A stretch of 64,000 nucleotides of DNA from Sipunculus nudus (Eukaryota; Annelida; Sipuncula; Golfingiida; Sipunculidae): NCBI GenBank assembly GCA_026874595.1, contig CM049306.1, positions 4,666,019-4,730,018 on the forward strand, written 5' to 3'. Numbering within the stretch: position 1 is the first letter of the stretch; the number at the start of each line of letters is the position of its first letter. Under the pieces are notes generated by a model. The model did not search any database, was not told where the DNA came from, and worked only from the letters and a program-made list of their open reading frames with translations. The translations under genes and the position numbers were made by a program. Shown in pieces: positions 22,999-35,078 of this stretch.

Positions 22999-25335
22999 AT
23001 GAGTAGCACCTCTTTATTCTGATTGTGTTCACTGACTAAGACCAGTTTAGATGTATGAGTAGCACCTGTTTATACTGATTGTGTTCACTGACTGGGACCA
23101 GTTTAGATGTATGAGCAGCACCTGTTTATACTGACTGTGTTCACTGACTGAGACCAGTTTAGATGTATGAGTAGCACCTGTTTATAATGATTGTGTTCAT
23201 TGACTGCAACCAGTATAGATGTATGAGTAGCACCTGTTTATACTGATTGTGTTCACTGGCTGAGACCAGTATAGATGTATGAGTAGCACCTGTTTATACT
23301 GATTGTGTTCACTGACTGGGACCAGTTTAGATGTATGAGCAGCACCTGTTTATACTGATTGTGTTCACTGACTGGGACCAGTTTAGATGTATGAGCAGCA
23401 CCTGTTTATACTGATTGTGTTCACTGACAGGGACCAGTTTAGATGTATGAGTAGCACCTGTTTATTCTGATTGTGTTCACTGACTGAGACCAGTTTAGAT
23501 GTATGAGCAGCACCTGTTTATACTGATTGTGTTCACTGACTAAGACCAGTTTAGATGTATGAGTAGCACCTGTTTATACTGATTGTGTTCATTGACTGAG
23601 ACCAGTTTAGATGTATGAGTAGCACCTGTTTATTCTGATTGTGTTCACTGACTGAGACCAGTTTAGATGTATGAGTAGCACCTGTTTATACTGATTGTGT
23701 TCACTGACAGGGACCAGTTTAGATGTATGAGTAGCACCTGTTTATTCTGATTGTGTTCACTGACTGGGGCCAGTTTAGATGTATTAGTAGCACCTGTTTA
23801 TACTGATTGTGTTCACTGACTGAGACCAGTTTAGATGTATGAGTAGCACCTGTTTATTCTGATTGTGTTCACTGACTGAGACCAGTTTAGATGCATGAGT
23901 AGCACCTGTTTATACTGATTGTGTTCACTGAGTGGGACCAGTTTAGATGTATGAGCAGCACCTGTTTATACTGATTGTGTTCACTGACTGGGACCAGTTT
24001 AGATGTATGAGTAGCACCTGTTTATACTGATTGTGTTCACTGACTGGGACCAGTTTAGATGTATGAGCAGCACCTGTTTAAACTGATTGTGTTCACTGAC
24101 TGGGACCAGTTTAGATGTATGAGTAGCACCTGTTTATTCTGATTGTACTCACTGACTGGGACCCATTTGGTGTATGAGTAGCACCTGTTTATACTGATTG
24201 TGTTCACTGACTGGGACCAGTTTAGATGTATGAGCAGCACCTGTTTATACTGATTGTGTTCACTGCCTGAGACCAGTTTAGATGTATGAGCAGCACCTGT
24301 TTATACTGATTGTGTTCACTGACTGAGACCAGTTTAGATTTATGGGTAGCACCTGTTTGTACTTATTGTGTTCACTGACAGGGACCAGATTAGATGTATG
24401 AGCAGCACCTGTTTATACTGATTGTGTCCACTGACTGAGACCAGTTTAGATGTATGAGCAGCACCTGTTTATACTGATTGTGTTCACTGACTGGGACCAG
24501 TTTGGTGTATGAGTAGCACCTGTTTATACTGATTGATTTCACTGACTGGGACCAGTTTAGATGTATGAGTAGCACCTGTTTATTCTGATTGTGTTCACTG
24601 ACTGGGACCAGTTTAGATGTATGAGTAGCACCTGTTTATACTGATTGTGTTCACTGACTGGGACCAGTTTAGATGTATGAGTAGCACCTGTTTATACTGA
24701 TTGTGTTCACTGACTGGGACCAGTTTAGATGTATGAGCAGCACCTGTTTATTCTGATTGTGTTCACTGACAGGAACCAGTTTGGTGTATGAGCAGCACCT
24801 GTTTATACTGATTGTGTTCACTGACTGAGACCAGTTTAGATGTATGAGTAGCACCTGTTTATACTGATTGTGTTCACTGACTGGGACCAGTTTAGATGTA
24901 TGAGTAGCACCTGTTTATACTGATTGTGTTCACTGACAGGGACCAGTTTAGATGTATGAGTAGCACCTGTTTATACTGATTGTGTTCACTGACTGGGACC
25001 AGTTTGGTGTATGAGCAGTACCTGTTTATACTGATTGTGTTCACTGACTGAGACCAGTTTAGATGTATGAGCAACACCTGTTTATACTGATTGTGTTCAC
25101 TGACTGAGACCAGTTTAGAAGTATGAGTAGCACCTGTTTATTCTGATTGTGTTCACTGACTGGGACCAGTTTAGATGTATGAGTAGCACCTGTTTATACT
25201 GATTGTGCTCACTGACAGGGACCAGTTTAGATGTATGAGCAGCACCTGTTTATACTGATTGTGTTCAGTGACTGGGACCAGTTTAGATGTATGAGTAGCA
25301 CCTGTTTATACTGATTGTGTTCACTGACTAGGACC
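22999..25335. repeat. 56-bp tandem array, about 42 copies
   Basis: Head-to-tail units with the words GAGTAGCACCTGTTTA, GATTGTGTTCACTGACTG and GGACCAGTTTAGATGTAT. Common variants are GAGTAG/GAGCAG, TATACT/TATTCT and CTGGGA/CTGAGA/CAGGGA. A 4-bp deletion (TTTGGTGTATG instead of TTTAGATGTATG) recurs at about 24168, 24502, 24782 and 25005, so it was spread by unequal exchange or conversion. The unit holds the inverted repeat ACTGG-GA-CCAGT. The 61-codon minus-strand frames in the array depend on this 4-bp deletion and are not genes. Confidence 0.95.
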
Positions 25336-25504
25336 TGTTCATGACAAAACCTCTTTGATTTCTTTTATCTTGCCAAAGAAAATAAGCCATGACTTTATAT
25401 GACGGACTAACATGACTCCATATCGGTGCAGCCACATCAGCTCTGATATTAATCAGTAACTCACATGTCACAAACTGGAAACAACACAGGAGCACTCATA
25501 ACAG

Positions 25505-26060
25505 AATAAATACAAAGACAGCAGAGACCATCAGGTCTAACACAACAGAAGGACCTGCCAAATAAATACAAAGACAGCAGAGACCATCAGGTCTAACACA
25601 ACAGAAGGACCTGCCAAATAAATACAAAGACAGCAGAGACCATCAGGTCTATCACAACAGAAGGACCTGCCACATAAACACAATGACAGCAGAGACCATC
25701 AGGTCTAACACAACAGAAGGACCTGCCAAATAAATACAATGACGGCAGAGACCATCAGGTCTAACACAAAAAAAGGACCTGCCAAATAAATACAATGACA
25801 GCAGAGACCATCAGTTCTAACACAACAGAAGGACCTGCCACATAAATACAATGACGGCAGAGACCATCAGGTCTAACACAACAGAAGGACCTGCCAAATA
25901 AATACAATGACGGCAGAGACCATCAGGTCTAACACAACAGAAGGACCTGCCAAATAAATACAATGACGGCAGAGACCATCAGGTCTAACACAACAGAAGG
26001 ACCAGCCAAATAAATACAATGACGGCAGAGACCATCGGGTCTAACACAACAGAAGGACTG
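25505..26060. repeat. Second 56-bp tandem array, about 10 copies
   Basis: Units with AATAAATACAAAGACAGCAG (later copies AATGACGGCAG), GAGACCATCAGGTCTAACAC and AACAGAAGGACCTGCC. The sequence is unrelated to the preceding 56-bp array although the period is the same. It contains the inverted repeat AGACC-ATCA-GGTCT. The first three copies share AAAGACAGC and most later ones AATGACGGC, giving a gradient along the array. Confidence 0.95.
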
Positions 26061-26069
26061 TGTTCACTG

Positions 26070-28349
26070 CATTAACTCATCTCTTTATTGACTAACATCT
26101 ATAGTTCATTCCATTTAATCATCACCACCCGTTTTTTGCTATGAAAATCTTTAATTATAGTTAAATTTCAAGGTAAAAAATGATAGTGTAGGGTAGAGGA
26201 TAAAAGGACCTAATTTTCAACAAGGTGAATAATTACCTACTTTACACCTGTTTTAAGAAACAGAATAATTAAAAAATAAGAGAAATCAGTCTACATTTTA
26301 AAATTACTGACCCACTTATGGCAGTCAAGGCCATTGGTAACATGCAAAAACAGCTTCAGTTGGCAGCTGTTGACTGGACAATGTCATGCAAATACTCTTA
26401 AATATATATAACAAGCTAAAAGAAAGATGGCTTCTTATTCACTTGCAGGGGTACATCCCACCTGCCAGATCCTTGTGAAGAGACCAAAACATTGTGAAAC
26501 ATACAACTGGAGATTTACTGTAAAATTCTTATTTCCCATATTATGCTGTCACTTCCATTTGTAGTTTTCTAGAAAATCATTACAAAATATAAACTTTTTA
26601 AAAAGTCATCCCCAAAGAACTGGAGGACATAGGTTGGTGGAACAGTATATAACACTGCTCCGAGAAATTCCTAAGCTGAGCCACATTTAAGGTTTGCAGG
26701 TTTTACCTGACATCTGGGCAAAACCTAGTTTGTAATCACATAAAACCTTGGCTGGGTATAAAACCTGTTTTTTCTCCGTTATTAACGAGGATTCCTGGGT
26801 TTTACCATTAATTGTTGTTTAGCAGCCAAACATGAGTTACAATGTAAGTGGTAAGTGACTTCTATTGGACAGGGGTCATGTGATCAGAGTAACTTGGCTT
26901 GCTACCAATATTAAAAAAATGTGTGTATAACGTCTGCTGGCCAATCAGAAAGAAACTTAACATGGGTCCTGCTTGATAAAAGCAAATAAACATGGTAAAA
27001 GCTTGGGTAAAATGCTGGGCAAAACCTGGGGTGAAACCTGGGTAAAACCTGGCTAAAATACTGTAGACCCTGGTTTTAACCTGAAGTAGGTAAATTAGTT
27101 TTACCCGGGTCATATATGAACTCTGGCCACGTTCCTCCCTGTATCATGCACCAACATAGACATCATTATTGATTCGCTGTAATAAATAACAAATATCCCC
27201 TATTTCTTATCTGAATTATAGTTGATCTAAGACAATATTACCATAAGAACAGTCACTGATTCCATGATATCCTCAGATCCTGGTAATCCTCGAAATGTCT
27301 GAATATAAGGTCAAGGTCACATCCTTGATCAACTTAATGACCTTAATTTTAAAAGGCTTTTTTTTTGCCCCATACAAATGTATAATCAGAAATTCCAAGA
27401 AACCATATGAGGGCAGGAGTTTGGGGGGGGGGGGGGGGGGGGTTGTGGATGAGCAAAAGTCAAAATAAGATTCTAGGTGGTTAAACCAAATTTCAGGAAA
27501 ATCCATCAAGTCATTGGTTTGAAATCTTATGTTTTGTTATCTTATGTGCCAATCATATGCAATCATAAATGTACCAACTTAAAGTAAAGAAAACTGTGAC
27601 AGTGTAGGTCATGACCAAAACTTTAACAGGTTTCATCCTTTGATCCTATGCAAAACTTACAAGATGATCTAGTTATTTTAATGTTTAAAAATACTGGACA
27701 GTCAAGAAATGGAACCAGGATAAATGAGGTATGCTTTGAAACGTACTGGAGACAAATTACTTATTTTGAAAAAGTATTTTTTCATATCATGATCACAAAG
27801 CCATAAACAACATGGATATATCCAAAGAAAGCATTATCTAAGTTGTTTATTACAACAATTGTTTTAATCAAACTCATTCCAAAATACAAAACATCAGGTA
27901 TTAAAAATACCCAGGGGGATATTAAGCAGGATAGGAATCAATGTTACCAGTCCCATGAGATACCTTATCTGGTGTACCGTGGATTATCCTTTGAGCTGGC
28001 TCGTTTATATGTATCTCTTCTGAGGCTCATTACACAGACCAGTCTACTCCTTGTGCTCAGCTCCTCAGACAATATTAGCTGTGTATAAAGAAACCTCTGG
28101 AAGTTTTTCTAATGTGGAATCAATTAAATTAATATTTTCTAAGAGGTCCAGGCATCCTTCAGTATAATATCAATCATATATATATATACAGTATCCTTTT
28201 TCCCCTTGGAATTTGCTGCAGGCCAACTGATGAAAGACCTGTATTTTTAATGAGTGACATTAAAGACGCATGGCATCATTAGACTAAGTACCCAACTGCT
28301 TGTGTAACAAAACATATTGTGACACCAATGACTGGTCCCTCCAAATCTC
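26070..28349. other. Non-coding stretch with TAAAACC-rich segment and poly-G
   Basis: From about 26690 to 27115 the words GGTTTTACC, GGTAAAACC and AAAACCTGG recur in both orientations, suggesting a decayed fold-back or MITE-type element whose ends I cannot place. A 20-base G run lies at 27423-27442. A direct repeat AGGTCAAGGTCA at 27308-27319 may be a remnant of the dispersed GTGACC family. No gene is seen. Confidence 0.4.
27423..27442 (+). repeat. Poly-G tract (20 G)
   Basis: Twenty uninterrupted Gs flanked by TT on both sides. Able in principle to form a G-quadruplex. Length is prone to sequencing error. Confidence 0.85.
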
Positions 28350-31300
28350 ACAGCTGCTCCCACTGTCAGAAATAACCATCCTGACCCTTAATACCAGAGA
28401 GCTGACCAGCTGCTCCCACTGTCAGAAATAACCATCCTGACCCTTAATACCAGAAAGCTGACCAGCTGCTCCCACTGCCAGAAATAACCATCCTGACCCT
28501 GATACCAGAAAGCTGACCAGCTGCTCCCACTGCCAGAAATAACAATCCTGACCCTGATACCAGAAAGCTGACCAGCTGCTCCCACTGCCAGAAATAACCA
28601 TCCTGACCCTGATACCAGAAAGCTGACCAGCTGCTCCCACTGCCAGAAATAACCATCCTGACCCTTAATACCAGAAAGCTGACCAGCTGCTCCCACTGTC
28701 AGAAATAACAATCCTGACCCTGATACCAGAAAGCTGACCAGCTGCTCCCACTGTCAGAAATAACCATCCTGACCCTGATACCAGAAAGCTGACCAGCTGC
28801 TCCCACTGCCAGAAATAACCATCCTGACCCTTAATACCAGAAAGCTGACCAGCTGCTCCCACTGTCAGAAATAACCATCCTGACCCTGATACCAGAAAGC
28901 TGACCAGCTGCTCCCACTGTCAGAAATAACCATCCTGACCCTTAATACCAGAAAGCTGACCAGCTGCTCCCACTGTCAGAAATAACAATCCTGACCCTGA
29001 TACCAGAAAGCTGACCAGCTGCTCCAACTGCCAGAAATAACCATCCTGACCCTTAATACCAGAAAGCTGACCAGCTGCTCCCACTGCCAGAAATAACCAT
29101 CCTGACCCTGATACTAGAAAGCTGACCAGCTGCTCCCACTGTCAGAAATAACCATCCTGACCCTTAATACCAGAAAGCTGACCAGCTGCTCCCACTGTCA
29201 GAAATAACCATCCTGACCCTTAATACCAGAAAGCTGACCAGCTGCTCCCACTGTCAGAAATAACCATCCTGACCCTGATACCAGAAAGCTGACCAGCTGC
29301 TCCCACTGTCAGAAATAACCATCCTGACCCTTAATACCAGAAAGCTGACCAGCTGCTCCCACTGTCAGAAATAACCATCCTGACCCTTAATACCAGAAAG
29401 CTGACCAGCTGCTCCCACTGTCAGAAATAACCATCCTGACCCTTAATACCAGAAAGCTGACCAGCTGCTCCCACTGTCAGAAATAACCATCCTGACCCTT
29501 AATACCAGAAAGCTGACCAGCTGCTCCCACTGCCAGAAATAACCATCCTGACCCTTAATACCAGAAAGCTGACCAGCTGCTCCCACTGTCAGAAATAACC
29601 ATCCTGACCCTTAATACCAGAAAGCTGACCAGCTGCTCCCACTGTCAGAAATAACCATCCTGACCCTTAATACCAGAAAGCTGACCAGCTGCTCCCACTG
29701 TCAGAAATAACCATCCTGACCATTAATACCAGAAAGCTGACCAGCTGCTCCCACTGTCAGAAATAACCATCCTGACCCTTAATACCAGAAAGCTGACCAG
29801 CTGCTCCCACTGTCAGAAATAACCATCCTGACCCTTAATACCAGAAAGCTGACCAGCTGCTCCCACTGTCAGAAATAACCATCCTGACCCTTAATACCAG
29901 AAAGCTGACCAGCTGCTCCCACTGTCAGAAATAACCATCCTGACCCTTAATACCAGAAAGCTGACCAGCTGCTCCCACTGTCAGAAATAACAATCCTGAC
30001 CCTGATACCAGAAAGCTGACCAGCTGCTCCCACTGCCAGAAATAACCATCCTGACCCTGATACCAGAAAGCTGACCAGCTGCTCCCACTGTCAGAAATAA
30101 CCATCCTGACCCTTAATACCAGAAAGCTGACCAGCTGCTCCCACTGCCAGAAATACCCATCCTGACCCTGATACCAGAAAGCTGACCAGCTGCTCCCACT
30201 GTCAGAAATAACCATCCTGACCCTTAATACCAGAAAGCTGACCAGCTGCTCCCACTGCCAGAAATAACCATCCTGACCCTGATACCATAAAGCTGACCAG
30301 CTGCTCCCACTGTCAGAAATAACCATCCTGACCCTTAATACCAGAAAGCTGACCAGCTGCTCCCACTGCCAGAAATACCCATTCTGACCTTGAAACCATA
30401 AAGCTGACCAGCTGCTCCCACTGCCAGAAAATACCCATTCTAACCCTGGTACCAAACAGCTGACAGCTGCTCCCACTGCCAGAAATAACCATCCTGACCC
30501 TGATACCAGAAAGCTGACCAGCTGCCCCCACTGCCAGAAATAACCATCCTGACCCTTAATACCAGAAAGCTGACCAGCTGCTCCCACTGCCAGAAATAAC
30601 CATCCTGTCCCTGATACCAGAAAGCTGACCAGCTGCTCCCACTGTCAGAAATAACCATCCTGACCCTGATACCAGAAAGCTGACCAGCTGCTCCCACTGT
30701 CAGAAATAACCATCCTGACCCTTAATACCAGAAAGCTGACCAGATGCTCCCACTGTCAGAAATAACAATCCTGACCCTGATACAAGAAAGCTGACCAGCT
30801 GCTCCCACTGTCAGAAATAACCATCCTGACCCTGATACCAGAAAGCTGACCAGCTGCTCCCACTGTCAGAAATAACCATCCTGACCCTTAATACCAGAAA
30901 GCTGACCAGCTGGTCCCACTGTCAGAAATAACAATCCTGACCCTGATACCAGAAAGCTGACCAGCTGCTCCCACTGCCAGAAATAACCATCCTGACCCTT
31001 AATACCAGAAAGCTGACCAGCTGCTCCCACTGCCAGAAATAACCATCCTGACCCTGATACCAGAAAGCTGACCAGCTGCTCCCACTGCCAGAAATAACCA
31101 TCCTGACCCTTAATACCAGAAAGCTGACCAGCTGCTCCCACTGTCAGAAATAACCATCCTGACCCTTAATACCAGAAAGCTGACCAGCTGCTCCCACTGT
31201 CAGAAATAACCATCCTGACCCTGATACCAGAAAGCTGACCAGCTGCTCCCACTGTCAGAAATAACCATCCTGACCCTTAATACCAGAAAGCTGACCAGCT

Positions 31301-34300
31301 GCTCCCACTGTCAGAAATAACAATCCTGACCCTGATACCAGAAAGCTGACCAGCTGCTCCCACTGTCAGAAATAACCATCCTGACCCTTAATACCAGAAA
31401 GCTGACCAGCTGCTCCCACTGTCAGAAATAACAATCCTGACCCTGATACCAGAAAGCTGACCAGCTGCTCCCACTGCCAGAAATAACCATACTGACCCTT
31501 AATACCAGAAAGCTGACCAGCTGCTCCCACTGTCAGAAATAACCATCCTGACCCTGATACCAGAAAGCTGACCAGCTGCTCCCACTGTCAGAAATAACCA
31601 TCCTGACCCTTAATACCAGAAAGCTGACCAGCTGCTCCCACTGTCAGAAATAACAATCCTGACCCTGATACCAGAAAGCTGACCAGCTGCTCCCACTGTC
31701 AGAAATAACCATCCTGACCCTTAATACCAGAAAGCTGAACAGCTGCTCCCACTGTCAGAAATAACAATCCTGACCCTGATACCAGAAAGCTGACCAGCTG
31801 CTCCCACTGCCAGAAATAACCATACTGACCCTTAATACCAGAAAGCTGACCAGCTGCTCCCACTGTCAAAAATAACCATCCTGACCCTTAATACCAGAAA
31901 GCTGACCAGCTGCTCCCACTGTCAGAAATAACCATCCTGACCCTTAATACCAGAAAGCTGACCAGCTGCTCCCACTGTCAGAAATAACCATCCTGACCCT
32001 TAATACCAGAAAGCTGACCAGCTGCTCCCACTGTCAGAAATAACAATCCTGACCCTGATACCAGAAAGCTGACCAGCTGCTCCCACTGTCAGAAATAACC
32101 ATCCTGACCCTTAATACCAGAAAGCTGACCAGCTGCTCCCACTGTCAGAAATAACAATCCTGACCCTGATACCAGAAAGTTGACCAGCTGCTCCCACTGC
32201 CAGAAATAACCATCCTGACCCTGATACCAGAAAGCTGACCAGCTGCTCCCACTGTCAGAAATAACCATCCTGACCCTTAATACCAGAAAGCTGACCAGCT
32301 GCTCCCACTGCCAGAAATACCCATCCTGACCCTGATACCAGAAAGCTGACCAGCTGCTCCCACTGTCAGAAATAACCATCCTGACCCTTAATACCAGAAA
32401 GCTGACCAGCTGCTCCCACTGCCAGAAATAACCATCCTGACCCTGATACCATAAAGCTGACCAGCTGCTCCCACTGTCAGAAATAACCATCCTGACCCTT
32501 AATACCAGAAAGCTGACCAGCTGCTCCCACTGCCAGAAATACCCATTCTGACCTTGAAACCATAAAGCTGACCAGCTGCTCCCACTGCCAGAAAATACCC
32601 ATTCTAACCCTGGTACCAAACAGCTGACAGCTGCTCCCACTGCCAGAAATAACCATCCTGACCCTGATACCAGAAAGTTGACCAGCTGCTCCTACTGTCA
32701 GAAATAACCATCCTGACCCTTAATACCAGAAAGCTGACCAGATGCTCCCACTGTCAGAAATAACAATCCTGACCCTGATACCAGAAAGCTGACCAGCTGC
32801 TCCCACTGTCAGAAATAACCATCCTGACCCTGATACCAGAAAGCTGACCAGCTGCTCCCACTGTCAGAAATAACCATCCTGACCCTTAATACCAGAAAGC
32901 TGACCAGCTGCTCCCACTGTCAGAAATAACAATCCTGACCCTGATACCAGAAAGCTGACCAGCTGCTCCCACTGCCAAAAATAACCATCCTGACCCTGAT
33001 ACCAGAAAGCTGACCAGCTGCTCCCACTGTCAGAAATAACAATCCTGACCCTGATACCAGAAAGCTGACCAGCTGCTCCCACTGTCAGAAATAACCATCC
33101 TGACCCTTAATACCAGAAAGCTGACCAGCTGCTCCCACTGTCAGAAATAACAATCCTGACCCTGATACCAGAAAGCTGACCAGCTGCTCCCACTGCCAGA
33201 AATAACCATCCTGACCCTTAATACCAGAAAGCTGACCAGCTGCTCCCACTGCCAGAAATAACCATCCTGACCCTGATACCAGAAAGCTGACCTGCTGCTC
33301 CCACTGTCAGAAATAACCATCCTGACCCTTAATACCAGAAAGCTGACCAGCTGCCCCCACTGCCAGAAATAACCATCCTGACCCTTAATACCAGAAAGCT
33401 GACCAGCTGCTCCCACTGCCAGAAATAACCATCCTGTCCCTGATACCAGAAAGCTGACCAGCTGCTCCCACTGTCAGAAATAACCATCCTGACCCTGATA
33501 CCAGAAAGCTGACCAGCTGCTCCCACTGTCAGAAATAACCATCCTGACCCTTAATACCAGAAAGCTGACCAGATGCTCCCACTGTCAGAAATAACAATCC
33601 TGACCCTGATACCAGAAAGCTGACCAGCTGCTCCCACTGTCAGAAATAACCATCCTGACCCTGATACCAGAAAGCTGACCAGCTGCTCCCACTGTCAGAA
33701 ATAACCATCCTGACCCTTAATACCAGAAAGCTGACCAGCTGCTCCCACTGTCAGAAATAACAATCCTGACCCTGATACCAGAAAGCTGACCAGCTGCTCC
33801 CACTGCCAGAAATAACCATCCTGACCCTTAATACCAGAAAGCTGACCAGCTGCTCCCACTGCCAGAAATAACCATCCTGACCCTGATACCAGAAAGCTGA
33901 CCAGCTGCTCCCACTGCCAGAAATAACCATCCTGACCCTTAATACCAGAAAGCTGACCAGCTGCTCCCACTGTCAGAAATAACCATCCTGACCCTGATAC
34001 CAGAAAGCTGACCAGCAGCTCCCACTGTCAGAAATAACCATCCTGACCCTGATACCAGAAAGCTGACCAGCTGCTCCCACTGTCAGAAATAACCATCCTG
34101 ACCCTGATACCAGAAAGCTGACCAGCTGCTCCCACTGTCAGAAATAACCATCCTGACCCTTAATACCAGAAAGCTGACCAGATGCTCCCACTGTCAGAAA
34201 TAACAATCCTGACCCTGATACCAGAAAGCTGACGAGCTGCTCCCACTGTCAGAAATAACCATCCTGACCCTGATACCAGAAAGCTGACCAGCTGCTCCCA

Positions 34301-34526
34301 CTGTCAGAAATAACCATCCTGACCCTTAATACCAGAAAGCTGACCAGCTGCTCCCACTGTCAGAAATAACAATCCTGACCCTGATACCAGAAAGCTGACC
34401 AGCTGCTACCACTGCCAGAAATAACCATCCTGACCCTTAATACCAGAAAGCTGACCAGCTGCTCCCACTGTCAGAAATAACCATCCTGACCCTTAATACC
34501 AGAAAGCTGACCAGCTGCTCCCACTG

Positions 34527-35078
34527 CCAGAAATACCCATTCTGACCTTGAAACCATAAAGCTGACCAGCTGCTCCCACTGCCAGAAAATACCCATTCTA
34601 ACCCTGGTACCAAACAGCTGACAGCTGCTCCCACTGCCAGAAATAACCATCCTGACCTTGATACCAGAAAGCTGACCAGCTGCTCCCACTGTCAGAAAAT
34701 ACATCCTGACCCTGATACCAGAAAGCTGACCAGCTGCCCCTACTGCCAGAAATAACCATCCTGACCCTTAATATACAGAAAGCTGACCAGCTGCTCCCAC
34801 TGTCAGAAATACCCATTCTGACCTTGAAACCATAAAGCTGACCAGCTGCTCCCACTGCCAGAAAATACCCATTCTAACCCTGGTACCAAACAGCTGACAG
34901 CTGCTCCCACTGCCAGAAATAACCATCCTGACCTTGATACCAGAAAGCTGACCAGCTGCTCCCACTGTCAGAAAATACATCCTGACCCTGATACCAGAAA
35001 GCTGACCAGCTGCCCCTACTGCCAGAAATAACCATCCTGACCCTTAATATACAGAAAGCTGACCAGCTGCTCCCACTG
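34527..35078. repeat. Tandem pair of a 276-bp five-monomer higher-order unit
   Basis: The ordered set of five variant monomers (CTTGAAACCATAA; GGTACCAAACAGCTGACAGC; CCTTGATACCAG; AAAATACATCC; CCCCTACTGCC with TTAATATACAG) repeats at an exact 276-bp offset. The diagnostic GGTACCAAACAGCTGACAGC recurs about 18 times in the array, including pairs 276 bp apart near 36542/36818, 37931/38207, 40262/40538, 41930/42206, 43256/43532 and 46408/46684. Confidence 0.85.

Noticed and set aside
24055-25077. Repeated 61-codon minus-strand frames (IHLNWSQSV)
   Set aside because: Each depends on the 4-bp deletion monomer restoring frame in the 56-bp array; not a protein family.
22999-26060. CRISPR-like appearance of regular repeats
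   Set aside because: Units are continuous tandem copies without unique spacers, and the window is clearly eukaryotic.
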